Source of the DNA: an uncultured Clostridia bacterium
Lineage (GTDB): Bacteria > Bacillota > Clostridia > Oscillospirales > CAG-382
Length of the DNA: 41,166 bases
Direction: 5' to 3'
Assembly: GCA_947630765.1 (NCBI GenBank)
Contig: CANRIX010000018.1
Coordinates: 1 to 41,166 of the forward strand
The first letter of the stretch is position 1. Every line of letters begins with the position of its first letter. The notes under the pieces were generated by a model. It saw only the letters and a program-made list of their open reading frames with translations. It searched no databases and was not told the origin of the DNA. The translations under genes and the position numbers were made by a program. Below are positions 17,196-25,001 of this stretch, one piece after another.

Positions 17196-18197
17196 ATGCC
17201 AAAACCGTTGGACCTGGTCTTGGATCTGTACGGATGCCCGAATCGTTGCCTGCACTGCTGGATCGGGCATATGCCGAATCGTCGAATGCGGGACGGGGAC
17301 GACCGATTCATCGTCGACTTTTTTCGACCGTATCGCCTTTTACAGTTGGTTACGGGAGCCGGACTATTGCGACGATTACCGGGAACGGTGGGAGAAGGAC
17401 TTGCGTCTGTCGGTCAACGAGGTCCCGAAGCGGTTCGAACTGGCGAGTTTTTGGCGTATCCGTACGTCCCGTTCCTCAGGGAGGTCGGCGTTCGGGGGGT
17501 GCAACTGACCTTTTTCGGCCTGGAGACGCTGACGGACAGGTACGTCGGACGCAAGGGCACGTTTCGGGAACTTCTGCAGGCGACGGAGCTTCTGCTTGCG
17601 CACCGAATCGCCCCTCGCTGGCAGGCGTTCATCAACGAGGAAAACAAAGACGAACTTGTGGAACTGCTACGTCTTTCCGAAACCCTGCAATTGCGGGAGC
17701 GGTGCGAAGCGTTCGGCGAGGAATTTCGGTTCTTCGTCCACGAGGGAAGTTGCGACGGCGAAAACCGCAAGCTCTACGGGATCCGCATCTGCAAAGGGGA
17801 CGTCCCGGCGGAACTCAAGCCGTACTATCTGGACTTTGACCGGCTCGCGTCGGAGCGCGAATGGGTGGAACGCTTGTGGGACGATTTTTCGCACGTGACC
17901 TTCCACAATGTGGACCGGATCGTCCTGCAGATTTCCAACCGGTTCGACGTGTACTTCAATTTTTTCGAGATGTCCGAACGGTGGAAAATCGGAAATCTCA
18001 AAACGGACGCGCCGGACGAATTGGTGCGGCGTGTCGCGGAGGAGGACGTTCCCGCGCTTTGCGTGGCGCGGAACCGAACCGTCGGGGAGCTTGCCGGGCA
18101 GTACGGCGACCCGCATTCCGAGCGGTTGTTCGCGCGGGGCGACTACGAGGAATACTTGCTGAACCTCTGCTTGTACGACCAGTCGATTCCCGTGTGA
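17196..18197 (+). CDS. Radical SAM protein, apparently with two compensating frameshifts
   Basis: This 333-residue protein has the radical SAM cluster motif in LYGCPNRCLHC (CxxxCxxC) near its start. Later segments such as VQLTFFGLETLTDRYVGRKG are also radical SAM-like; the reaction is unknown. Translation of 17325-17450 in the main frame gives an atypical Leu/Gly/Arg-rich stretch, while the +1 frame gives a much more protein-like one (FYSWLREPDYCDDYRERWEK). Removing one T from the six T at 17319-17324 and adding one to the five T at 17448-17452 restores a smooth protein. The start is the ATG at 17196 or the GTG at 17193, after GAAAGGAG. It may be co-transcribed with the sigma factor gene at 18325. 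Confidence 0.82.
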   Translation: MPKPLDLVLDLYGCPNRCLHCWIGHMPNRRMRDGDDRFIVDFFRPYRLLQLVTGAGLLRRLPGTVGEGLASVGQRGPEAVRTGEFLAYPYVPFLREVGVRGVQLTFFGLETLTDRYVGRKGTFRELLQATELLLAHRIAPRWQAFINEENKDELVELLRLSETLQLRERCEAFGEEFRFFVHEGSCDGENRKLYGIRICKGDVPAELKPYYLDFDRLASEREWVERLWDDFSHVTFHNVDRIVLQISNRFDVYFNFFEMSERWKIGNLKTDAPDELVRRVAEEDVPALCVARNRTVGELAGQYGDPHSERLFARGDYEEYLLNLCLYDQSIPV

Positions 18198-18324
18198 TTT
18201 TTATGAGAACGGGGGCGTTTTCGTTGCAAAGCGCCTCCTTTTCCAAATTTTTTTGCAAAAAAAGCGTAAACCACCCAACAAACCCCCATTTTCCGACACT
18301 TCTTAAGCGAAAGGCGGTGAGATC

Positions 18325-19872
18325 ATGCGGCCCGAAATACTCGAACGGTACGTTGAAAAGGTCTACGGGTACGCGGTAAAGCGCACCTATTCCAACGAGG
18401 AGGCGGAGGAACTGTCACAGGAAATCCTGCTCACGGCGTTGAAGGAACTGCCGAAGCTGCGCGAGGAGGAACGGTTCGAGCCGTGGCTTTGGGGGATCGC
18501 GAAGAACGTGACGAGGACCTTTCGGCGGACGCTCGGGAAGCGGCGGGAGCTGTACGCCTACGACACGCTGGAGATCCCGTGCGAGGACGAATACTTCGAC
18601 GAGCAGGCGGAACTCTACGACGCCTTGCGAACGAAGATCGCCATGCTGTCCGCGACGTACCGCGACGTCGTCGTGCTGCATTACTACGACGGCCTTTCGA
18701 CCAAAGCCATCTCCGACCGGCTGGGCATCCCGGAAGGTACCGTCCGGTGGCGGCTGTCGGAGGCGCGAAACAAACTGAAAAAGGAGTGTATGGAAATGGA
18801 AGAAACCGCGTTGCGTCCTGTCAAATTGCGGCTGAACATCTACGGCACCGGCAACTACGGCGGGAACATCCCGTTCCCGACGGTGTACGTCGAGGACGCG
18901 CTGTCCCAGAATATCCTGTGCGGGTGCTACGACAGCCCGAAAAGCGTCGAGGAACTCGCGAAACTGTTCGGTGTACCGGCGTATTACATCGAGGACCGCC
19001 TGCAAAACCTGTTGAAACGGGAAGCGGTGGTCGAGGTCGGCGGGAAGTACCGCACGGACTTCGTCATTCTCGACGACCGATACGGCAAGTATTGCGAGGA
19101 AAACGGCGAAAAACTGCTTCACCCGCTGCTGCAGGACCTGACGGACGCCCTGAAACGCGTCGCCGAGGACGTGGGGCAACTCGGTCTGTACACGGCGGAA
19201 CGGAGCGACGCCGACCTCTTTTACCTGTACGGCGCGATGGCGTTTTCCCACCTGGACACCAAATACAGCACCCTGCCGTACCCGCCGATCCCCAAGCGGT
19301 ACGACGGGAATCCGTGGTGCTACCTCGGCATTACGGAGACCGGCAAATACCGCCGTATCGGGATTGGAACCCAGATCAGCGGCAACCTGGGCAGCGGGGG
19401 CAATTGCAGCCATACCGTATTCTTTATGAGCGGGTTTGCCTGGCGGGGTATGATGGTTGACAGATGTATCAACGTTTGCGAGGATATCCTTTGCAAAGGC
19501 GGCACGGAGGACGTCCGTTCGGCGGCAGATGCGATTCGGGACGGCTACATTCGCAGGCGGGAGGACGGCAGTCTGTTCGTAACCATTCCGCTCTTTACGA
19601 ACGAGCAGTTTGCCCGTTTCGGCGATATCGTTGAGAATCATCTCGCCCCGCTGATGCCCGCCTACAACGAAATGCTCGACCGCTTCGTCGCCGGGTACAG
19701 GGTGCTGTTCCCGCGCTACCTTTCGGACGATGCGGACAGAATGTGTCGAGGGCTGTTCATGGGCATGTACCACGAAATTGCCCGCCATATCCAGCGAACG
19801 GGCGCCGTCCCCCTGCCGTCGCCGGGTTGCGTCTGCGACGTGATCGTTCAGTACAAAAAGCCGGAAAATTGA
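18325..19872 (+). CDS. ECF-like sigma factor fused to a large C-terminal domain
   Basis: Residues 1-155 are a sigma-70 family factor of ECF type: region 2 (YAVKRTYSNEEAEELSQEIL, then RFEPWLWGIAKNVTRTF) and region 4 (LSATYRDVVVLHYYDGLSTK, then LGIPEGTVRWRLSEARNKLKK). Residues 156-515 form a second part starting MEMEETALRPVKLRL. It contains a probable winged helix (about 195-235: SPKSVEELAKLFGVPAYYIE) and then a sensor-like region of unknown fold. An internal ATG with a strong ribosome site at 18781-18792 could also give the second part alone. AAAGGCGGTGAG precedes the ATG at 18325. The second part is duplicated in the next gene. The promoters it recognises and the signal are unknown. Confidence 0.85.
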   Translation: MRPEILERYVEKVYGYAVKRTYSNEEAEELSQEILLTALKELPKLREEERFEPWLWGIAKNVTRTFRRTLGKRRELYAYDTLEIPCEDEYFDEQAELYDALRTKIAMLSATYRDVVVLHYYDGLSTKAISDRLGIPEGTVRWRLSEARNKLKKECMEMEETALRPVKLRLNIYGTGNYGGNIPFPTVYVEDALSQNILCGCYDSPKSVEELAKLFGVPAYYIEDRLQNLLKREAVVEVGGKYRTDFVILDDRYGKYCEENGEKLLHPLLQDLTDALKRVAEDVGQLGLYTAERSDADLFYLYGAMAFSHLDTKYSTLPYPPIPKRYDGNPWCYLGITETGKYRRIGIGTQISGNLGSGGNCSHTVFFMSGFAWRGMMVDRCINVCEDILCKGGTEDVRSAADAIRDGYIRRREDGSLFVTIPLFTNEQFARFGDIVENHLAPLMPAYNEMLDRFVAGYRVLFPRYLSDDADRMCRGLFMGMYHEIARHIQRTGAVPLPSPGCVCDVIVQYKKPEN

Positions 19873-20957
19873 GAAAGGGGTGCATGGAAATGGAAGAAAC
19901 CGCGTTGCGTCCTGTCAAATTGCGGCTGGACATCTACGGCGTCAGAAATTACGGCGGGAACATCCCGTTCCCGACGGTGTACGTCGAGGATGCGCTGTCG
20001 CAGAATATCCTGTGCGGGTGTTACGACAGCCCGAAAAGCGTCGAGGAACTCGCGAAGCTGTGCGGGGTACCGGCGTATTACATCGAGGACAGTCTGCAAA
20101 ACCTGCTGAAGCGGGAGGCGGTGGTCGAGGTCGGCGGGAAGTACCGCACGGACTTCGTCATTTTCGACGACCGATACGGCAAGTATTGCGAGGAAAACGG
20201 CGAAAAACTGCTTCGCCCGCTGCTGCAAGACCTGACGGACGCCCTGAAACGCGTCGCCGAGGACGCGGGGAAGCTCGGGCATTACACGGCGGAACGGAGC
20301 GAAACCGACCTCTTTTACCTGTACGGCGCGATGGCGTTTTTCTGCATGAAAAATAAATGCTGTACCCTGCCGTACCCGCCGATCCCCAAGGCGTACGACG
20401 GAGCCGCGTGGCGCTACTTCGGAAGTATCGAGAGCGGGAAGTATCGGCGGATTCGGTGCGACACCCAGTACAGCGCCAACCGGCATAGTCGGGGGAATTG
20501 CAGTCATACCGTTTTTTACCTCAACGGGTTTGCCGGACGGAGCATGATGGATATTCTGTGTATCAACGCCTGTGAGGACATTCTCTGCAAAGGCGGGACG
20601 GAGGACGTCCGTTCGGAGACGGGCGCGATCTGGGGCGGCTACATTCGCCGGCGGGAGGACGGCAGTCTGTTCGTGACCATTCCGTTCTTCACGAACGAGC
20701 AGTACGTCCGATTCGGCGGCATCGTCGACGCCCACCTCGCCCCGCTGATGCCCGCCTACAACGAAATGCTCGACCGCTTCGTCGCCGGGTACAAGGCGCT
20801 GTTCCCACGTTACCTTTCGGACGACGCGGACCGGCTGTGCCAAGCGCTGTTCATGGGCATGTACGACGAAATCGCCCGCCAGATCCAACGGACGGGCGCC
20901 GTCCCCCCGCCGTCGCCGGACTGCTTCTGCGACGTGATCGTCCAGCACAAAAAGCCA
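18772..20957 (+). repeat. Tandem duplication of the sigma-linked domain
   Basis: The sequence from about 18772 to 19863 is repeated directly from 19866 to 20957, an offset of 1094 bases. The repeat starts inside the last codons of the sigma part (AAACTGAAAAAGGAG versus AAATTGAGAAAGGGG), so the stop codon of the first gene (19870-19872) was formed from sigma-derived sequence at the junction. Confidence 0.85.
18781..18792 (+). promoter_or_regulatory. Internal ribosome site and start in the sigma fusion gene
   Basis: AAGGAGTGTATG lies exactly at the border between the sigma part and the C-terminal domain, with the ATG at 18790 in frame. The corresponding site in the second copy (AAGGGGTGCATG, ATG at 19884) is the only start of that gene, which suggests that the internal site is or was functional. 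Confidence 0.5.
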
Positions 20958-20960
20958 TAA
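19884..20960 (+). CDS. Stand-alone copy of the sigma-linked C-terminal domain
   Basis: This 358-residue protein is a paralogue of residues 156-515 of the preceding sigma fusion. The first 140 and last 120 residues are nearly identical. The middle (about residues 150-240) differs strongly: for example the copies read AFSHLDTKYS versus AFFCMKNKCC, and NLGSGGNCSH versus RHSRGNCSH. The winged-helix-like part (SPKSVEELAKLCGVPAYYIE) and conserved Cys residues in NILCGCYDSP are kept. The function is unknown; it may act as a regulator or competitor of the sigma fusion. The start at 19884 follows GAAAGGGG, 11 bases after the previous stop. Confidence 0.82.
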   Translation: MEMEETALRPVKLRLDIYGVRNYGGNIPFPTVYVEDALSQNILCGCYDSPKSVEELAKLCGVPAYYIEDSLQNLLKREAVVEVGGKYRTDFVIFDDRYGKYCEENGEKLLRPLLQDLTDALKRVAEDAGKLGHYTAERSETDLFYLYGAMAFFCMKNKCCTLPYPPIPKAYDGAAWRYFGSIESGKYRRIRCDTQYSANRHSRGNCSHTVFYLNGFAGRSMMDILCINACEDILCKGGTEDVRSETGAIWGGYIRRREDGSLFVTIPFFTNEQYVRFGGIVDAHLAPLMPAYNEMLDRFVAGYKALFPRYLSDDADRLCQALFMGMYDEIARQIQRTGAVPPPSPDCFCDVIVQHKKP

Positions 20961-20969
20961 AGCAAAAAG

Positions 20970-21005
20970 CGGGCGCTTTCGGATCCGAAAACGCCCGTTT
21001 TTCTT
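20970..21005. terminator. Terminator between convergent genes
   Basis: CGGGCG (20970-20975) pairs with CGCCCG (20992-20997), with the inner palindrome TTTCGGATCCGAAA. It is followed by TTTTTCTTTT on the plus strand and by A-rich then T-rich sequence on the other (CGCTTTTTGCTTT), so it can serve both directions. Confidence 0.88.
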
Positions 21006-21015
21006 TTGCCGTCCG

Positions 21016-21663
21016 TCAAAGTCCCGTGTCCCACAGGTGCGAAACGTCGCCGATATAGATCGCGATCGGAACGGCGTAGCCCGATTCGCTTGCGTGAAAG
21101 CGGAAGTGCGTGACCGAGGTCGTGCGGAGCGCAAACTGGTGCCAATTGAACACCGGGTACATACCAAGCAGGTGCGCGATCCACGCGGACCCGAATCCGC
21201 CGTGGCAGAAGCAGCAGACCTTCCGCTCGTTTTCCTCGACCGCACGGTAGCGGTACCCTTCCCGCACATAGCCGTGCCGTGCGAGGAAGGCGTCCGAATC
21301 CCGGATCATCTGCTCGACGGTCGCCGCTCGTTCCGGGGCGAAGTCCTTTTGCAGGGTCGGTCCGTCTGCGAACGTGACCGTGTAGCCCGCGTCGGTCTGG
21401 GTCGGGTCGTCGAGCGCACAGCGCTTCATGTAGTCCATGCTTTCGACCATCCAGTTTTCGACGGTGAATTCCATGCCCAGCGCCTTGCAGGAGGGGCGGG
21501 CGGTGTCCTGCGCCCGTCCGAGCGGGGAGGCGTACAGGTCGGTCGGCTGTATGCGGAGCAGACGCGGCGCGAGCGCCTCGGCTTCCTTCCAGCCCTTTTC
21601 GGTCAGGGTGTCGTTCGCGTAGTCCGGGTCGCCGTGTCGGATGATGTAAAGTTCCATGCTCAA
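21016..21663 (-). CDS. Histidine phosphatase family protein
   Basis: This 215-residue protein has the phosphoglycerate mutase-like RHG motif in LYIIRHGDPDY near the N-terminus, where the His becomes phosphorylated. YASPLGRAQDTA contains the conserved Arg, and FCHGGFGSAWIAH carries the second catalytic His. Family members act on phosphosugars, nucleotides or vitamin precursors; the substrate is not visible. The start is either TTG at 21663, 6 bases after AAAGGA, or ATG at 21657, 12 bases after it. It lies downstream of galM on the same strand, separated by a strongly structured element. Confidence 0.88.
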   Translation of the reverse strand: MSMELYIIRHGDPDYANDTLTEKGWKEAEALAPRLLRIQPTDLYASPLGRAQDTARPSCKALGMEFTVENWMVESMDYMKRCALDDPTQTDAGYTVTFADGPTLQKDFAPERAATVEQMIRDSDAFLARHGYVREGYRYRAVEENERKVCCFCHGGFGSAWIAHLLGMYPVFNWHQFALRTTSVTHFRFHASESGYAVPIAIYIGDVSHLWDTGL

Positions 21664-21690
21664 TAAGTATCCTTTCTATGGGTTTGGGAA

Positions 21691-21787
21691 GTTTTGTGCG
21701 GTTCCGACGAATGTCGGAATAGAAGTCAGAATGACTTCTAAGTCACAAAACCTCCGTCTGAAAAACGACCCGTTTTTCAGACTTTTT
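21691..21787. other. Three-way-junction-like hairpin element with terminator
   Basis: Four nested or adjacent inverted repeats fill this gap. An outer stem GTTTTGTG (21691-21698) pairs with CACAAAAC (21744-21751). Inside it are TTCCGAC/GTCGGAA (21702-21719, 4-base loop) and AGAAGTCA/TGACTTCT (21721-21739, 3-base loop). Next to it GTCTGAAAAACG pairs perfectly with CGTTTTTCAGAC (21756-21782), followed on the plus strand by TTTTT. All stems are perfect. The plus strand thus resembles a small structured RNA with its own terminator, but no good promoter is visible; on the minus strand it would be an intercistronic element between galM and the phosphatase. Confidence 0.6.
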
Positions 21788-21791
21788 CCTT

Positions 21792-22823
21792 TCAGGTGGT
21801 TTCTTGGGTTGCGATCGGGTAGAATCGGTAACTCGTACGCGCTTCGTAGCGTTCGCCGGCTTTCAGAAAAAGCGCGTCCGACGGCGGATCGAAGTTACAG
21901 GCGTTCGGTTCCTCCTGCGTTTCAAGGCAGAATGCCCGGTGCCGGATCTGGCGTTCCATGCCGACCATCGGCTCTGGGTGTTCGTCGTTCGCCGTGTAGA
22001 GCTGGACGCAGGAGCGGTCGGTGAAAAGCTCCATGCCGATTTCCTTCCCCTCGACCCGTGCGGCGAGGGAAAAGGCGTGCGGAATGGGTTTGCGGAGCAG
22101 GAAATTGTTGTCGTAACCGCCCCACGGGGTCAATTGCGGGTGGGCGCAGGCGATGTCCCGCCCGATGGGGTGCCGCACGCGGAAATCGAACGGCGTGCCG
22201 TCGACGGGCAGGTGTTCCCCGGTCGGCAGGTGCAGCCCGTCGCACACGCTGACGGCGTCCGCGTCGAGGAACAGGGTGTGGTCCAGCACCGTCCCGCCCG
22301 GTCCGTCGAGGTTGAAATAGGCGTGGTTGGTCAGATTGACCGCCGTGTCCTTGTCGGAAATGGCTTCATAGCGGAGCGAAAGCGTGTCGTCCCGCAGGGA
22401 AAACGTGACGCTTACGCGCAGCTCGCCGGGATAGCCTTCCTCCCCGTCCGGGGAAACGCAGGAGAGCGTCAGCCCGTCCGCCGTCGCGGTCGCCGTCCAC
22501 AATTTGCGGTCGAAACCGGCGAAACCGCCGTGCAGTTGGTTGGTCCCGTTCTCGTTGCGGGAGAGGGGGTATGCGGTCCCGCCCAGCCGCAGGGCGGACA
22601 TGCGGTTGCAGCACCGCCCGACTGTCGCGCCGTAATAGCAGGTGCTGTTCAGGTAGGCGTCCGCGTCGGAAAACCCGCAAACTAAGTCCTTTCCGCGGTA
22701 GCGGATCTGCTGAACCGTCGCGCCGAGGGAAAGCACCGTCACAGTCAAATCACCGTCGCGCAGACGGTACCCGTCCACCGGGCCGAGCCGGCTGTCGGAA
22801 AACGGAAAAATCTGTATCTCCAT
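21792..22823 (-). CDS. galM: Aldose 1-epimerase
   Basis: This 343-residue protein interconverts alpha and beta anomers of hexoses. Family features are LSLGATVQQIRYRGKDL near the N-terminus, GATVGRCCNRM with the sugar-contacting Asn-Arg, LTNHAYFNLDG with the catalytic His, and WGGYDNNFLL. The usual catalytic Glu should lie near the C-terminus, where TQEEPNACNFDP is seen; this is consistent with the QxxPDxxN pattern with some change. The start at 22823 is preferred over 22886 because the conserved protein begins there and the promoter at 22858-22886 lies upstream of it. The ribosome site is weak. Confidence 0.93.
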   Translation of the reverse strand: MEIQIFPFSDSRLGPVDGYRLRDGDLTVTVLSLGATVQQIRYRGKDLVCGFSDADAYLNSTCYYGATVGRCCNRMSALRLGGTAYPLSRNENGTNQLHGGFAGFDRKLWTATATADGLTLSCVSPDGEEGYPGELRVSVTFSLRDDTLSLRYEAISDKDTAVNLTNHAYFNLDGPGGTVLDHTLFLDADAVSVCDGLHLPTGEHLPVDGTPFDFRVRHPIGRDIACAHPQLTPWGGYDNNFLLRKPIPHAFSLAARVEGKEIGMELFTDRSCVQLYTANDEHPEPMVGMERQIRHRAFCLETQEEPNACNFDPPSDALFLKAGERYEARTSYRFYPIATQETT

Positions 22824-22857
22824 CTGCTTTGAAAACCTCGCACGAATCTTTTTTTCT

Positions 22858-22886
22858 ATTTTACCATAATTCTGCAGAGATTTCAA
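22858..22886 (-). promoter_or_regulatory. Promoter of galM
   Basis: On the minus strand TTGAAA (22881-22886), a 17-base spacer and TAAAAT (22858-22863) lie upstream of the galM start at 22823. Confidence 0.8.
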
Positions 22887-22895
22887 GATTCATTC

Positions 22896-22924
22896 TTGAC
22901 TTTTTGCGAAATGCGCGATATAAT
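22896..22924 (+). promoter_or_regulatory. Promoter of the COG0523 GTPase genes
   Basis: TTGACT (22896-22901), a 17-base spacer and TATAAT (22919-22924). Its -35 box is 9 bases from that of the galM promoter, so the two are divergent and close. Confidence 0.88.
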
Positions 22925-22938
22925 ATAAGATAAGAACG

Positions 22939-22973
22939 GCGGCGCAAGCTCTGCGGGACGGAGCGTGCGCCGC
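22939..22973 (+). promoter_or_regulatory. Leader hairpin upstream of the COG0523 GTPase
   Basis: GCGGCGCAAGCTC (22939-22951) pairs with GAGCGTGCGCCGC (22961-22973) with one mismatch. It begins about 8 bases after the predicted transcription start and ends 26 bases before the ATG. No T-run follows, so it is not a normal terminator; it may stabilise or regulate the mRNA. Confidence 0.5.
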
Positions 22974-22999
22974 TCAATACGGAAAGAAGTGTATCAGGC

Positions 23000-24049
23000 A
23001 TGACGAAAATCGACATTTTCTCCGGGTTCCTCGGCGCCGGAAAGACCACCCTCATTCGCAAACTCATTGCGGAAGCGTATGCGGGGCAGAAACTGGTGCT
23101 GATCGAGAATGAATTCGGCGAGATCGGCGTGGACGGCGCGTTCCTGCGCGACGCGGACATCGAGGTGACCGAGATGAATTCCGGGTGCATTTGCTGCAGT
23201 CTGGTCGGGGATTTCTCCGAAGCGCTCGGCAAGGTGCTTTCGCAGTTCCGGCCCGACCGCATTCTGATCGAGCCGTCCGGCGTCGGCAAGCTCAGCGACG
23301 TGATCCGCGCGGTGCGCAGCGTGCAGACCGAGGACGCGGTACTCAACAGCTTCACGACCGTCGTGGATGCGAACCGCTGCAAGATGTATATGCGGAACTT
23401 CGGGGAATTCTTCAACGACCAGGTCGAGCACGCGGGCGCGATCGTGCTCAGCCATACCGACGGGCTTTCGGAGGAAAAACTGGCGAAATGCGTCGAATTG
23501 CTTCGTTCGCGCAACGCGGACGCGCCGCTCGTGACGACGCCGTGGGACCAGCTGACCGGCGCGCAACTGCTCGACGCGATGGAGCGCCGCAACACGGTCG
23601 CCCACGCGCTCGAATTGCTCGCGGAGGAGACCGCTCATGACCATGACCACCACGACCACGACCATGACCACCACGACCATGACCACCACGACCACGACCA
23701 TCACGACCACGAGGAACACGTCGTCGACGAACACGGGCATTGCAGCTGCGGACACGACCACCACCACGCGGACGAGGTGTTCGTCAGTTGGGGCGTGGAG
23801 ACCGCCCGCAAGTATACCCGCGAGGAACTCACGCAGATGCTCGGCGAGTTGCTGCGCGAGAGCGAATACGGCTCGGTGATCCGTGCGAAGGGTATCCTTC
23901 CGGCGAAGGACGGCACGTGGCTGCACTTCGACTACGTTCCGGGCGAATCGGACGTGCGCACCGGCGGTGCGGACGTGACGGGTCGGCTGTGCGTGATCGG
24001 TTCGGATCTGCAGCAGGAAAAGCTCGCGCGTCTGTTTGAGGTGGCTTGA
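23000..24049 (+). CDS. COG0523 (CobW/G3E) GTPase with His-rich metal segment
   Basis: This 349-residue protein is a G3E P-loop GTPase of the COG0523 metallochaperone group. The Walker A motif is GFLGAGKTT (9-17), ENEFGE follows near residue 36, and the metal-binding CxCC motif is C63-x-C65-C66 in SGCICCSL. A long His/Asp-rich run (about 212-240) and CSCGHDHHH follow, as in members that bind zinc, nickel or cobalt. The C-terminal CobW_C domain starts near residue 260. Members insert or allocate metals, often under zinc limitation; the metal here is not certain. AGAAG lies before the ATG at 23000. It is followed after 3 bases by a second GTPase-like gene. Confidence 0.92.
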   Translation: MTKIDIFSGFLGAGKTTLIRKLIAEAYAGQKLVLIENEFGEIGVDGAFLRDADIEVTEMNSGCICCSLVGDFSEALGKVLSQFRPDRILIEPSGVGKLSDVIRAVRSVQTEDAVLNSFTTVVDANRCKMYMRNFGEFFNDQVEHAGAIVLSHTDGLSEEKLAKCVELLRSRNADAPLVTTPWDQLTGAQLLDAMERRNTVAHALELLAEETAHDHDHHDHDHDHHDHDHHDHDHHDHEEHVVDEHGHCSCGHDHHHADEVFVSWGVETARKYTREELTQMLGELLRESEYGSVIRAKGILPAKDGTWLHFDYVPGESDVRTGGADVTGRLCVIGSDLQQEKLARLFEVA

Positions 24050-24052
24050 CAC

Positions 24053-24991
24053 ATGGAAATTCCCGTTTATCTGTTCACCGGCTTCCTGGAAGCGGGCAAG
24101 ACCAGGACCATTCAGGAAACGCTGGCGGACAAGGAGTTCAATACCGGCGAGAAGATCCTGCTGATCTGCTGCGAGGAGGGCGTCGAGGAGTACGACCCGA
24201 GCGGGTTTGCCCACCCGAACGTCGAGATCGAAACGGTCGAGGACCCGGGCGACCTGTCGGAAGCGCTCTTTCGCTCGTATGAAAAGAAGCATGCCCCGCA
24301 GATGGTCGTCGTCGAGTACAACGGCATGTGGATGCTCGACCTGTTCTACCGCAGCCTGCCGGAGAATTGGGCGGTCTATCAGGAAATGCTGTTCGTCGAC
24401 GCGACGACGGTCAAGTCCTACAACACCAATATGCGCACGCAAATGGTGGACAAGCTGCAAAGCTGTGAGATCGTCATTTTCAACCGGGTCAAACCCGAGC
24501 AGGACATCATGGAACTGCACCAACTGGTCCGTGCGATCAGCCGCGGCGCGTCCATCGCGTACGAGTACACGGACGGTCGGATCCAGTATGACGAGATCGA
24601 GGACCCGCTTCCGTTCGACATCGACGCCCCGATCATCGAGATCGAGGACAAGGATTACGCGGAATGGTACCGCGATCTCTCCGAGGAAATGGAGAAGTAC
24701 GACGGGAAAACCGTCCACTTCAAGGGCATGGTCGCCAGAAGCGGCGGTCGCGACGAGGCGTTCGCCGTCGGGCGGCACGTGATGACCTGTTGTGCGGCGG
24801 ACATCACCTATCGCGGCGTGGTCTGCACGGGTTGGTCGAAGAAGAAGCTCAAGACCCGCGATTGGGTCGTCATTACGGGGAAGATCCAAATCGCCTACCA
24901 CAAGCTGTACGATGCACGCGGTCCTGTTTTGACGGCGATCGATGTCGAAGCCGCGTCCGCGCCGGATCCCGTCGTCGCAACGTTTTATTGA
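24053..24991 (+). CDS. COG0523-like protein with a C-terminal YcgQ-like (TIGR03943) domain
   Basis: This 312-residue protein has an N-terminal P-loop (TGFLEAGKT, 9-17) and a G3E-like start, but the CxCC motif of its neighbour is absent; only ICCEEGVEEY is seen near residue 38. A standard NKxD guanine motif is not evident (FNRVKPEQD occupies its place). The last 100 residues include FKGMVARSGG and a VGRHVMTCCAADITYRG block. The latter resembles the R-x(4)-CC-xAD pattern of the C-terminal part of YcgQ/TIGR03943 proteins, which occur with permeases linked to zinc homeostasis. This domain assignment is from memory of the motif. It follows the His-rich GTPase by 3 bases, so the two probably work together on a metal. 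Confidence 0.8.
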   Translation: MEIPVYLFTGFLEAGKTRTIQETLADKEFNTGEKILLICCEEGVEEYDPSGFAHPNVEIETVEDPGDLSEALFRSYEKKHAPQMVVVEYNGMWMLDLFYRSLPENWAVYQEMLFVDATTVKSYNTNMRTQMVDKLQSCEIVIFNRVKPEQDIMELHQLVRAISRGASIAYEYTDGRIQYDEIEDPLPFDIDAPIIEIEDKDYAEWYRDLSEEMEKYDGKTVHFKGMVARSGGRDEAFAVGRHVMTCCAADITYRGVVCTGWSKKKLKTRDWVVITGKIQIAYHKLYDARGPVLTAIDVEAASAPDPVVATFY

Positions 24992-25001
24992 CAAAGAATA
25001 A

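Noticed and set aside
23637..23879. Poly-Thr protein in another frame of the His-rich region
   Set aside because: It is a shadow of the GAC/CAC repeats of the COG0523 GTPase, which has a complete family structure in its own frame.
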